DNA from: Gammaproteobacteria bacterium
Lineage (GTDB): Bacteria; Pseudomonadota; Gammaproteobacteria; HK1
Direction of reading: 5' to 3'
DNA length: 24,803 bases
NCBI GenBank assembly: GCA_020444775.1
Contig: JAGRHX010000015.1
Location: 1 to 24,803, forward strand
Shown: piece by piece, positions 1 to 8,076 of the stretch
Layout: the number at the start of each line of letters is the position of its first letter
Numbering within the stretch: position 1 is the stretch's first letter
The notes under the pieces: model-generated
The model's database searches: none
The model's input: only the letters and a program-made list of their open reading frames with translations
What the model was told of the DNA's origin: nothing
Position numbers and translations under genes: made by a program

Positions 1-1089
1 AACGGCGCCGGCAAGAGCACCCTGCTGAAGATACTCGCCGGGACCCTGCCAAAGAGCAGCGGTGAGATCCAGGTGAATGGCAAGATCTCCGCGATCCTGG
101 AGCTCGGCACGGGGTTCCACGACGAGTACACGGGCCGTGAGAACATCGTCGTAGGCGGCATGTGTCTGGGGATGAGTCGTGAAGAGGTCGACACGAAGAT
201 GCAGTCGATCATCGACTTCAGCGAGCTGGAATCGGTCATCGACCAGCCGTTTCGGACCTACTCCAGCGGTATGCAGGCGCGTCTGACCTTTTCCACGGCG
301 ATCAGCGTCGAGCCGGATATTCTCATCATCGACGAAGCATTGGCGGCCGGCGATGCTTATTTCGTGCACAAATGCATGGCGCGGATACGCGACATCTGCA
401 CCAGCGGCGCGACCGTGTTGTTCGTGTCGCATTCCTCGGCCGCCGTGGAACGTTTGTGCACGCGTGCCCTGTGGTTGCAGGAGGGCAGGCTGGTGCAGGA
501 AGGTACCGCGATGGAAGTCTGTGCCGCATACGAGCATTTCGTATGGTCCAGGGTGGAGCGGGAGAATTTCGCGCGCAACGAGCGTGAGCTGGTCCGTCAG
601 CTGGATCGACGTCAGTCCGGGGGAAAGCGAGGCGGCACCTACGAGCTCGGCACGGGCGAGATAGAGATCAGTGATGTCGCGCTGCTCGACAGCCGGGGTG
701 AGCCGAGCACTACCTTCGCGCAGGGCGAGCCGATGACGGTTCGGATCAGTTGGACGGGAAGCACCGGGAAGCGGATTCAGCCGGTGGTGAGGGTGGATAG
801 CGCGACCGGCGGTATAGTCACGGGATGGAACGGCAATGAAGCAGATTGCGTGCACGAGGGCCTTTCCGGCAGTGGTAGCTTCGAGCTCGAGATCGGCCCT
901 GTGATGTTCGGGATGGGCGATTATCTGCTTTCAGTAGGCATCGTCGAGGATCTGTGGCAGCAATCAGAGGAAAGCACACTCTGCTACAAGCATCGGGTGG
1001 TGCGTTTCTCCGTCCGACGGCGTTATAAGCGGGAGCTGACCTACATGTTTGAGACGCCGGGGCAATGGACGCTCCGACATGAGACCTGA
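1..1089 (+). CDS. wzt: Wzt-like ABC transporter ATP-binding protein, polysaccharide export (5' end missing)
   Basis: ATPase subunit of an ABC exporter that would move a finished, lipid-linked glycan across the inner membrane together with a Wzm permease, which is not in the window. The frame is open from base 1 and begins inside the Walker A motif ([10 protein letters not shown]), so roughly the first 50 residues are lost; 362 residues remain. Then come the Q-loop region [16 protein letters not shown] typical of Wzt/TagH ATPases, the ABC signature YSSGMQARL, Walker [13 protein letters not shown] and the H-loop FVSHS. From about residue 215 to 355 a beta-rich domain follows (EISDVALLD... to FSVRRR), matching the position of the Wzt C-terminal glycan-binding domain, which recognises the terminal structure of the polymer in characterised systems. 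The next gene starts 14 bases downstream, so the two are probably cotranscribed. The family call is firm; the cargo is unknown. Confidence 0.93.
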   Translation, partial: NGAGKSTLLKILAGTLPKSSGEIQVNGKISAILELGTGFHDEYTGRENIVVGGMCLGMSREEVDTKMQSIIDFSELESVIDQPFRTYSSGMQARLTFSTAISVEPDILIIDEALAAGDAYFVHKCMARIRDICTSGATVLFVSHSSAAVERLCTRALWLQEGRLVQEGTAMEVCAAYEHFVWSRVERENFARNERELVRQLDRRQSGGKRGGTYELGTGEIEISDVALLDSRGEPSTTFAQGEPMTVRISWTGSTGKRIQPVVRVDSATGGIVTGWNGNEADCVHEGLSGSGSFELEIGPVMFGMGDYLLSVGIVEDLWQQSEESTLCYKHRVVRFSVRRRYKRELTYMFETPGQWTLRHET

Positions 1090-1103
1090 ATCGAGGGGGA
1101 AGA

Positions 1104-2663
1104 ATGTTCAAAACCATAAGCGGGCTGTTTTCCCGGTCCGTCGACTCCAGTCCAATTGGCTTGATCGTTGCCCCGACCGGTCGTGTCAAGCGTCCCTCCA
1201 GTGATGCTCGGGCGCTTGCCATCGCGGATCAGATGCGCGCCGCGGGGCTGGGGCAGGTGTTGTGGTACTCGGGCAGCGGTGAGTCACCACCGACGCCCTT
1301 GCGCGGCATCGAACAGGGGCGCTTGAAGCAGGCACTGGACGGGCATCATGTGGTCGTCGCCGGGGCGGATGAGTATCACGTCTCCAGCGAATGGATCGAG
1401 CGGCTGCTGGCGCGAGCCCTACAGCGTGGCGTCTCACAGACACATGACTATCTGAAATCACCGCTGACCGCGAACCTGAATCTACGCTGCGGCTTCGCGG
1501 CGGTGCACGCCAGCGCCAGTCGCTGGCTGCAGTCCGCGTTGACGGCTGGGACCATTCACGCATCGACGTTGGTCGACCAGTTCGCGGCTGACGATGTGGC
1601 TCTGGAGGTAGAGCCACTCGATGCCCGTAACGTAGTCTCCCTGTACGCGCGTGCCGCGGCGCTCGACATGCCTTTGAGCTATGTGGTCGAGACAAACAGC
1701 TCGTGCAACTACCACTGTCTCATGTGCCCGTATCATGGCGGGCGTCAGAAGCGGAAGCCGACCTTCCTCAAGCCCGGCACCTATGTGGACATGCCGTTCG
1801 ACACCTTCACGCGCGTGATCGACGAGATTTCCGCGTTGCCGCGGCCGTACAACGACGACTATCCGCTGACGGTTTCGCCCTACCGCCGAGGTGAGTTCCT
1901 GCTCTATCCACAGTGGCGAGAGGCGCTGCAATACATCAAGTCCAAGGACAATCTGCGTGCCTATTTCTCGAGCAACGGCAGCATGTGGACCGAGGACGAC
2001 GTCGAGTTCGTGCTGGACGTGGGGCTGGATCAGCTGCAGATCAGCATCGAGGGGCATGATCTGGCGACGCACAAGAAGATTCGATTGAACAACGAGTTCG
2101 AAAAGGTGTCTGGAACCATCCGCCGACTCATGAGCCGTCGTGAGGAGCGAGGCCTGAGCGCGCCGATCGTGCAGCTTGCGCACACGATAAACGAGAGGAA
2201 TTTCGATTCGGTCGACGAGTATGTGCAGTTCTGGCTGCGCAAGGTCGACGCGCTGTTCCTTGGTCCGGAGAACTACGCCGACGACGACAACGCGAACAAG
2301 CGATACAAGACCCAGTTCTCGCCGGTGGAGCCGCCGGCGCCAGAAGACCGGCCACCCTGCCAGATGATCAAGGACAACATCTGGGTCGATGCCGAAGGCA
2401 CCGTCATCCTGTGTATTGGCAGCAAGCAGACCTACATCGGCAATGTGCACGAGCAGTCGATGACGGAGATCCTGGCCTCGCCCACCCGTCAGAAGGTGAT
2501 GCTGGACCATGCTCGCGGCGATATCGACAATCCGATCTGCCGAAACTGCGAACAATGGTACTCGGCCTTCGGACGAAGTGATGAGACCGATGCTTATTCG
2601 GTCTTCTTGAGCCCGGACACGCAGTACTATCGAAACAAGGGCTCGATCGAGGTGAACTGGTAG
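1104..2663 (+). CDS. Radical SAM/SPASM domain protein with an unassigned N-terminal region
   Basis: A 519-residue iron-sulfur enzyme. The radical SAM motif CNYHCLMC places cluster-binding cysteines at 201, 205 and 208. A SPASM-like C-terminal part has cysteines at 419, 437, 479 and 482, with the typical stretch WVDAEGTVILCIG followed by IGNVHEQSMTEIL. Residues 1-190 precede the radical SAM core and are not part of it. Their pattern (GLIVAPTGRVKRPSSDARAL... and an acidic ADEYHVSSEWIERLL segment) faintly recalls SpsF/cytidylyltransferase-like folds, but no signature residues confirm that. The start at 1104 is preceded by a strong ribosome-binding sequence, GAGGGGGAAG. Proteins of this type occur in glycan loci, mostly with unknown substrates, so a sugar- or lipid-modifying role here is only inferred from position. 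It is the last gene of the rightward pair and converges on the leftward operon. Confidence 0.85.
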   Translation: MFKTISGLFSRSVDSSPIGLIVAPTGRVKRPSSDARALAIADQMRAAGLGQVLWYSGSGESPPTPLRGIEQGRLKQALDGHHVVVAGADEYHVSSEWIERLLARALQRGVSQTHDYLKSPLTANLNLRCGFAAVHASASRWLQSALTAGTIHASTLVDQFAADDVALEVEPLDARNVVSLYARAAALDMPLSYVVETNSSCNYHCLMCPYHGGRQKRKPTFLKPGTYVDMPFDTFTRVIDEISALPRPYNDDYPLTVSPYRRGEFLLYPQWREALQYIKSKDNLRAYFSSNGSMWTEDDVEFVLDVGLDQLQISIEGHDLATHKKIRLNNEFEKVSGTIRRLMSRREERGLSAPIVQLAHTINERNFDSVDEYVQFWLRKVDALFLGPENYADDDNANKRYKTQFSPVEPPAPEDRPPCQMIKDNIWVDAEGTVILCIGSKQTYIGNVHEQSMTEILASPTRQKVMLDHARGDIDNPICRNCEQWYSAFGRSDETDAYSVFLSPDTQYYRNKGSIEVNW

Positions 2664-2673
2664 AGAACACTGT

Positions 2674-2710
2674 GTCCATGCCTGTGATGTCGAATTGCCA
2701 TGGCATGGAC
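2674..2710. terminator. Inverted repeat between convergent genes, possible bidirectional terminator
   Basis: A perfect 9-base inverted repeat, GTCCATGCC at 2674-2682 and GGCATGGAC at 2702-2710, with a 19-base loop. It lies in the 76-base gap between the stop codons of the radical SAM gene and the GT4 gene. A 10-base palindrome, TGCCATGGCA (2696-2705), overlaps the right arm and could form a competing structure. No clear T-tract follows on either strand, so intrinsic termination is uncertain. Confidence 0.35.
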
Positions 2711-2739
2711 CAGCTCAGACTCGCCGTCGACCTCGTTGC

Positions 2740-3900
2740 TCAGATCTGGTCGAGGTAGCTGTCGAAGTGCTCGATGAAGTTGCCGGCGCAGTGCTCGTGG
2801 GTTGCAATGCGGCGGCTCGCTTGTTGATATCCGGCATGTCGGTGCGGTGCACGTAGGTAGGTGAGCAGGGATTCGGCGAGCGACTCTGCGGTTGATTCCC
2901 TGACCAGTAGTCCATTTTCCTGGTGGTGGACGAACCAGGAGGTCTGGCCTTCGTCGAACGCCAGCACGGCATTACCGGCGGACATTGCCTCGAGCATCGA
3001 CAGCGAGGTGAAATTCTCGTACGCCTGTGTCGACACGAACAGTCGAGACCGGGCGAACGCTGGGGCCAGGTCGGCACTTTGGGCTACCTCGCACAGGTCG
3101 CCGAGCCCGAGACGCGATATCTCTCCTCGAACCTGCTCGAGTAGCGGTCCTCCACCATATATCGAGAATCGCCAACCCCGAAACAATTCGGGGGCGCGAG
3201 CGCGGGCCAACTGCACGGCCTTCACGAACAGGGACGGGCGCTTCCCGGGTACCAATCTGGCTGCGAAAACGACGTGATTGTCCTTTTCCTCGGCCGGCTG
3301 GAACCGCTGCGTATCGACGAAGCAGTATCGGGCCGGGACGATTGTGGGGTTGCCCTTCAGTCGGCCTTGTGAAAAGCGATCGGCGAAGAGCTCGTACCAG
3401 GTGTATACGCCGTCGAGCCGGACCGTGTCGAAATACAGTCGATACAGCCAGTAGACCTTACTGGCTCCATAGCCCGACATGGGGCTTGCGCTCGGATAGT
3501 CGTGGGCTACCGTGCAGTCCGTCACGGTGATTGACAGCTTGGGTCTGCGGTCCAACGGCTGGCGTTGCAGCCACCACAATACGGGCAGGTAGACCGGAGC
3601 TGGGAGCGTGATGTGAACGATATCGAATGTCGGTCGCTGGCAGAGCCTGGAAAGCTCGAGGAGCCGGGGCAGGGACCATCTGGATACCGTGTCTGGCCCG
3701 ACCACGTGCACCCCGTCGTCAGACTGAAGACGGCCGACATTCCTCAATCGGCGTAGCGAGACCGGATCGGTGACGAAGCTCAGGTCGTGACGCCTGTTCG
3801 GGTCATTGCGGTAATGGTCGTAGAGATCAGCGAAAAAGCGCTCGGCGCCTCCGCCGGCACCCAGATCGGCAATCCCTATCATTACCAGAGCAACGCGCAT
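2740..3900 (-). CDS. Glycosyltransferase, GT4 family
   Basis: A 386-residue GT-B-fold glycosyltransferase, the last gene of the leftward operon. It begins MRVALVMIGIADLGAGGGAERFF, a typical N-terminal strand plus glycine-rich acceptor-side loop. The C-terminal half has VVFAARLVPGKRPSLFVKA and the donor-binding region ENFTSLSMLEAMSAGNAVLAF. The open frame extends upstream to 4023, which would add 41 residues without family character and overlap the preceding gene by 50 bases. I therefore place the start at 3900, where the conserved N-terminus begins; no strong ribosome-binding sequence supports either choice. It is expected to add one sugar to the growing glycan at the cytoplasmic face of the inner membrane. 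Donor and acceptor cannot be read from the sequence. Confidence 0.87.
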   Translation of the reverse strand: MRVALVMIGIADLGAGGGAERFFADLYDHYRNDPNRRHDLSFVTDPVSLRRLRNVGRLQSDDGVHVVGPDTVSRWSLPRLLELSRLCQRPTFDIVHITLPAPVYLPVLWWLQRQPLDRRPKLSITVTDCTVAHDYPSASPMSGYGASKVYWLYRLYFDTVRLDGVYTWYELFADRFSQGRLKGNPTIVPARYCFVDTQRFQPAEEKDNHVVFAARLVPGKRPSLFVKAVQLARARAPELFRGWRFSIYGGGPLLEQVRGEISRLGLGDLCEVAQSADLAPAFARSRLFVSTQAYENFTSLSMLEAMSAGNAVLAFDEGQTSWFVHHQENGLLVRESTAESLAESLLTYLRAPHRHAGYQQASRRIATHEHCAGNFIEHFDSYLDQI

Positions 3901-3973
3901 TCTAGAATGGCCCCGTAGGCGCTCTTCTCGGCCGGCGGGTTCCCCCGCCTCGTCCGGTCGAGCCAGGTCGATG

Positions 3974-4861
3974 TCAGCCGCTGGCCGAGCGAGCCGATTC
4001 AAGTGTGTAATCGATACCTTCACTGAAGCTCGTGAAATGCGGATTACAGGCCTCGCGCAGGCAGGTGATGTCGGCGATCAGATCTCCGTCGCGCGGTTGC
4101 TCTGTACGTACGAACAGCGGCTCGGTGCCGAGCTCACGGCCGATGGCGATGGCCAGTTCGCGAATGCTCAAGGCCTGCGGGCCGGCAACGTTGAGCAGCT
4201 CGGGACCTCCATGAGCGCCGACGTGGGCAATGATTCGGGCCGCATCGTCGACGTAGCATAACGAAAGGCGTAGACCGCCGTCATCGGCGTCTGTGTTGCC
4301 ATCGGCGTTGCGGGGCGCAAGGGTCACGGTTCTACCTGCGGCGATGGTATCGGCCAGCTTCGGGACCAGCTTGTCCTTCTGTTCCGGGCCATAGATTGCG
4401 AACAGACGAAGGACATTGATCTCCATATAGCCACTGAAGGCTCTCAGCGCTTCCTCAGCGTGCAGTTTCGTCAAGGGATAGAGCGCATCGCGACGGACCT
4501 GGCTACGCTCGTCCAGCGGTGCGAAGCTGGGCTTGTACACGGCGCCGCTGGATAGATGAACGAAGCGTCGTACGCCTGCGCTTCTGGCCTTCTCTGCAAT
4601 TTCCAGCGGCGCGCAGACATTGACCGCGACTACGTGTCCGATACGTTCGGGTAGCTGGTGATAATAGGGAGACTGTGCGAGATAGATGACGCTCTCCACC
4701 CCACTCGGAATCTTGAAGTCCGCGCGTGGTCGTCCGCTGACGGGATCCAGACCGCCCTCGGACTGTGAGCTCAAACCGATCACATCGACGCCTTCTGCCT
4801 GCAGCCGGGCGCTGAGCGCTCGGGCGACGTATCCATTGCTGCCGATCAAGAGCATCCTCAT
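3974..4861 (-). CDS. NAD-dependent epimerase/dehydratase, extended SDR family
   Basis: A 295-residue protein with an N-terminal Rossmann motif GSNGYVA (residues 7-13), VHLSSGAVY around 102-109 with the catalytic-type serine, and the active-site pair Y128/K132 in YPLTK. The third glycine of the usual GxxGxxG is alanine here, which the family tolerates. A central segment (LRLFAIYGPEQKDKLVPKL) is typical of nucleotide-sugar epimerases, dehydratases and reductases. The ATG at 4859-4861 overlaps the TGA of glycosyltransferase A (ATGA), which supports this start and suggests translational coupling. It probably converts a nucleotide-sugar used by the neighbouring transferases, but whether it acts as epimerase, reductase or dehydratase is not decided by the sequence. 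Confidence 0.87.
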   Translation of the reverse strand: MRMLLIGSNGYVARALSARLQAEGVDVIGLSSQSEGGLDPVSGRPRADFKIPSGVESVIYLAQSPYYHQLPERIGHVVAVNVCAPLEIAEKARSAGVRRFVHLSSGAVYKPSFAPLDERSQVRRDALYPLTKLHAEEALRAFSGYMEINVLRLFAIYGPEQKDKLVPKLADTIAAGRTVTLAPRNADGNTDADDGGLRLSLCYVDDAARIIAHVGAHGGPELLNVAGPQALSIRELAIAIGRELGTEPLFVRTEQPRDGDLIADITCLREACNPHFTSFSEGIDYTLESARSASG

Positions 4862-6558
4862 CGGACGTGCGCCTCTGTCGCTGTCATGGGCCCCGGTACG
4901 GCATCGAGCAATTGCCGGTATGCATGTAGATGGTCTCGGACGAGGCGACTCGGATGATGGTGTGTGGTGACCCAGTCGATGGCGCGCCGTCGATACTCGT
5001 GTCTGAAGCCTGGCTCGAGCGATCGGATGACCGCTTCGGCTACGCCGGCTTCATCGAATGCCGGGATTATGGGTGGCGGCTCACGGACTATCCATGCCGT
5101 GCTCTCGCTGCGGAACGACATCACTACCGGCGTGCCGGCGGCCAGCGCCTGTGGCGCCGTGGCGCCAAAATGCGGCAGTGTCATCTGATCCAGGACCACG
5201 TCGCAGGCCTTCATCCAGCGCATCAGCGCCTGCCGGCTCATCGGCTTCTGCCAGGCCACTGCGTGGCCGATACCCAGCTTCTCGACGAGATCGCGGCTGC
5301 GGTTCAGATCCTGCCCCCATTCGGTCAGGACCAGAACCGTGCGCCGAGACACGGCCTTCAGGATTGCGGGCATGGCGCGTAGATGGACATCCGTGCCCTT
5401 GGCCTCCCAGTCATGACGCAGCGGGCAGAACAACACTATCTCCGTGTTCAGGGATTGTCGTAATTGCTCATCGAATCCATCTGCGCAGACGTCTGGAATC
5501 TGGATGGGATGAATCATCGGTGTGAATCGTTGCACGCCGAGCCGCTCCGCGTATTCCCGACAATCGCCGTTGGTAATGAACACGTGACCACTCTCCCGAT
5601 AGGCGAGGGCAGTCATCCGATGTAGTGGGTTGTCGGCCTGGGTGAAATCCCTCAGTGTGCCGTGCTCGAATGCGCAGCGGACGCGGGCGCCACCCACGAG
5701 CGCGTAGATCGGGTCTACGGCGTAGGCCTGGACTATGTCGTAGTGTTGGAACAGTGTCGACCAGGCACGACGAAACAGCAGATAGGGGTACACGTCTTCC
5801 CGAGTGAGAGCGTCAGCTCGTTTCGGGAATCGATCACGAAATCTGCGTATCAGCGAGTCGGCAAGCCGACGGTCGTCGTGTCGTTCCTGCCTGAACAGCT
5901 GTGTGATCGCCATCAGCGAATCCGCGGCATGACCACCTGCCGTCACCAGGGCTCGGGTCAGTGCCGTGGGCCGGGCCGGGCCGCCGAGCAGACGGCGCAG
6001 ATGCCTTTGCACCTTCTCCCGCGTGGTGGCGGCCAGGACCAGGCGTTGGATCAACGCACGGAGCCGATACGAGCTGACTCCGCGAGCGGTTGGTCCCGCT
6101 TTTGGCCGGGTCCCGTTGACAACACCGAGTATCTCCCAAAGTCGCTGAGCGCGGTGCGCCTGACCGCTCCTACGCGCGCACAGGTAGTCGATCGCAAGCC
6201 TGGTTGGCCCCTGCGCAAACCACCGCGGACGCTCATAGCCGTTCAGTTCGACACGGGTCCAGTCAGGTCGGAACTGATTTCCAGGATCACCAACGAGGTC
6301 CGCCTCCTCCCACTCGGGGCAGCCCATGATGTGGTAATAGTCCTGGCAAAGCACGTCGCAGTCGATACCATTTTCGTTGAGGTATCTGGCATTCAGATAC
6401 GCGTTGTTGGCAATGTTGCCGATATGCAGCACGCGCAGCGGTCTGCCGACCCGGGACTCGAACGACTTCAACCAGATGAATGGATCGGCCGCTTCTTCAA
6501 GGGTGGCGCCAGTTGTCTCGTTGGTGTCGGCTATCCTGGGCGACTCGATCTCAGTCAC
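4858..6558 (-). CDS. Glycosyltransferase A, GT4-like with altered EX7E motif
   Basis: A 566-residue predicted glycosyltransferase, clearly paralogous to glycosyltransferase B at 8073-9887. Shared blocks include RPLRVLHIGNIANNAYLNA near residues 39-57, FEHGTLRDF in the middle, FITNGDC, LFCPLRHDWEAKGTDVHL, and DVVLDQMTLPHFGATAPQALAAG at 453-475. In the last block the two glutamates of the standard EX7E donor-binding motif are replaced by P462 and Q470. I place the start at GTG 6556-6558, preceded by AGGAGGGG about 10 bases upstream. An ATG at 6604-6606 in the same frame, with GAGG before it, would add 16 residues translated from the 3' end of the deacetylase gene. The ORF overlaps that gene by 8 bases. 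No membrane helix is evident; a basic helix-rich stretch in the first half could bind membrane. Donor unknown. Confidence 0.84.
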   Translation of the reverse strand: MTEIESPRIADTNETTGATLEEAADPFIWLKSFESRVGRPLRVLHIGNIANNAYLNARYLNENGIDCDVLCQDYYHIMGCPEWEEADLVGDPGNQFRPDWTRVELNGYERPRWFAQGPTRLAIDYLCARRSGQAHRAQRLWEILGVVNGTRPKAGPTARGVSSYRLRALIQRLVLAATTREKVQRHLRRLLGGPARPTALTRALVTAGGHAADSLMAITQLFRQERHDDRRLADSLIRRFRDRFPKRADALTREDVYPYLLFRRAWSTLFQHYDIVQAYAVDPIYALVGGARVRCAFEHGTLRDFTQADNPLHRMTALAYRESGHVFITNGDCREYAERLGVQRFTPMIHPIQIPDVCADGFDEQLRQSLNTEIVLFCPLRHDWEAKGTDVHLRAMPAILKAVSRRTVLVLTEWGQDLNRSRDLVEKLGIGHAVAWQKPMSRQALMRWMKACDVVLDQMTLPHFGATAPQALAAGTPVVMSFRSESTAWIVREPPPIIPAFDEAGVAEAVIRSLEPGFRHEYRRRAIDWVTTHHHPSRLVRDHLHAYRQLLDAVPGPMTATEAHVR

Positions 6559-7291
6559 CTCGCAACTTCCCCTCCTGTTCGCGAGCGTGCTCGTCGCAGT
6601 ATCCATCCAATGCCTCAGTCATGCCCATGGAGCGTATGCCCTCGCGCTTCATCGTTTCACACAGTTCGACGAAGAAGTCATGGACGCCAGGTTGCGGAGA
6701 CCGTATGTGCTCGAGCGGCGCTCCGTTGAGGAACGGATCCCGTTGCTTGAAGTACCAGTCCGCCGAGCCGCAGTTCATGAGCAGATGTATCGGATGGAAG
6801 TCGAACACATAGACGCCGGCACCACTTACTGCCGTGTCGATGATCTGCCTGGAGAACGGTTTGTGCTCCATACCAGCCCAGAATCGCGACTGCGAGAAGT
6901 CGAGATTGTCCATGTAGAAGATGGGCATCTGCCAGACACCCCAGCAGTGTCTGTGCGGACGCACATCGGCGCGCCCGAAATCGTCGTGGGTGCTGACCCA
7001 GCGATACCCCATGCTCGCGACCTGCTCGGCGAGCATGTGGCTGAAAACACAGGAATGAGATCGCCAGCCCTGTGCCTCTGGCAGCATCTGACGTTTCTGC
7101 TCGAGCTCGGCACCCCATGCCTGGGCTTCGCCCAGGAAAGGGTGCGGGCCGAGCTCGTGGCCGGTGGCGGACAGGCACGGGTAGTCCTGGGTGCAGAAAA
7201 AGGTCGCGGTTCCCGGGATCTCGACGGCTTCGAGAAACTCCTGCATCCGCGCCTCATCCATGTGGTCGGTGTCGAAACTGATGCAGATCAT
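6551..7291 (-). CDS. Polysaccharide deacetylase-like protein, NodB homology (small)
   Basis: A 246-residue protein with the NodB-fold sequence of motifs: SFDTDH (D7, D9) at the N-terminus, ATFFC, the metal-binding type HELGPH (H45, H50), GWRSHS around 76-80, and FDFHPIH (H166) late in the chain. This family usually removes N- or O-acetyl groups from sugars using a divalent metal held by Asp-His-His. Without a signal peptide it would act in the cytoplasm, on a nucleotide-sugar or lipid-linked intermediate. The start ATG at 7289-7291 overlaps the stop of methyltransferase 1 (ATGA), and the stop overlaps the start of glycosyltransferase A, so four adjacent genes are likely to be translated in a coupled way. 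Some cytoplasmic members have no known activity, so deacetylation is inferred. Confidence 0.84.
   Translation of the reverse strand: MICISFDTDHMDEARMQEFLEAVEIPGTATFFCTQDYPCLSATGHELGPHPFLGEAQAWGAELEQKRQMLPEAQGWRSHSCVFSHMLAEQVASMGYRWVSTHDDFGRADVRPHRHCWGVWQMPIFYMDNLDFSQSRFWAGMEHKPFSRQIIDTAVSGAGVYVFDFHPIHLLMNCGSADWYFKQRDPFLNGAPLEHIRSPQPGVHDFFVELCETMKREGIRSMGMTEALDGYCDEHAREQEGKLRGD
6569..6576 (-). promoter_or_regulatory. Ribosome-binding site deciding the glycosyltransferase A start
   Basis: On the minus strand the sequence reads AGGAGGGG, followed by 10 bases and then GTG at 6558-6556. It lies inside the 3' end of the deacetylase gene. It favours the GTG start over the ATG 48 bases upstream, though the spacing is slightly long. 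Confidence 0.5.
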
Positions 7292-8076
7292 TGGCGCTTC
7301 TTCAGGATGTAACCGACCAGATGACCGATGCCCTCGAAGTCGGGGATGCGTTTGGCAATCTCTCGAGCGACCTCGTTGAGGGGGTGATCGTAGCGAGGCG
7401 GCTCCGGTGCGGCGAGTAGTGGCTGGATGATACGGGTCAGGAAGTAGTACATGCCGAAGCGCTGCACCCGCACCAGCTCGTACATGGGGTCGACGTACTC
7501 GAGCAGTTGCGATTCATGGAATTTCAGCGTCAGCAATCTGTCCTTCCCGGAGGCGTCGATTTCGCCAAGTCCGAACATGCGCCGGTAGTAGTTGAGGCGA
7601 TCCAGACCGTCGAAGGTGCCTTCCATCAGGACCAGGATGCCGCCCGGCTTGAGCACCCGATGCAGATCGGTCAGCGCGGTCTTCTGCAAATCCCAGTCCA
7701 GCAGCGCCATCAGGCAACGATGGCTGGTGATGACATCGAACTGCGCATCGTCATAGGGCAGCTCGGCCACCGAGCCCTGGCGGAAATCGATGCTCACCTC
7801 GAGGTCGGATTCCGCGAGCCGCTCGCGAGCCATGTTGACCATGTTCTCGGCATAGTCCAGACCATGCGCGGTAATCCGCCGGCGAGTGGCATAGCAACGC
7901 AACGCGTAACCGAGACCGCAGCCGACGTCGAGGACGGTGTCGCCGTCCCGCATGTACTCCAGACCCAGATCGATCTCGAGCTCCCTCAACAGATAGTCCG
8001 ACGCGGTGGTCTTGTCATCCTTGCTGAGCGCAATGCTCTCATAACGCTGCCTGAGAATAGTATCGTCTCCGCTCAT
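7288..8076 (-). CDS. Class I SAM-dependent methyltransferase 1
   Basis: A 262-residue methyltransferase with motif I VLDVGCGLG at residues 48-56, a following acidic SAM-binding loop GLDYAENMVNMAR, DVITSHRCLMALL as motif II, and RVLKPGGILVLMEG as motif III. The C-terminal third (from about residue 165) is family-specific and may recognise the substrate. The ATG at 8074-8076 overlaps the stop of glycosyltransferase B by four bases, and its own stop overlaps the deacetylase start, placing it in a tightly coupled block. It probably O- or N-methylates a sugar in the glycan or caps the chain. In ABC-exported O-antigens a methyl cap can set chain length, but there is no sign that this enzyme does that. 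Confidence 0.88.
   Translation of the reverse strand: MSGDDTILRQRYESIALSKDDKTTASDYLLRELEIDLGLEYMRDGDTVLDVGCGLGYALRCYATRRRITAHGLDYAENMVNMARERLAESDLEVSIDFRQGSVAELPYDDAQFDVITSHRCLMALLDWDLQKTALTDLHRVLKPGGILVLMEGTFDGLDRLNYYRRMFGLGEIDASGKDRLLTLKFHESQLLEYVDPMYELVRVQRFGMYYFLTRIIQPLLAAPEPPRYDHPLNEVAREIAKRIPDFEGIGHLVGYILKKRQ

Noticed and set aside
1482..2555. A long leftward open frame (357 codons) opposite the radical SAM gene
   Set aside because: It is antisense to the conserved radical SAM motifs and its translation shows no family features; long antisense frames are expected in GC-rich DNA.
5662..7312. Long rightward open frames (311 and 355 codons) opposite glycosyltransferase A, the small deacetylase and the end of methyltransferase 1
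   Set aside because: They oppose clearly conserved coding sequences and have no recognisable domains.
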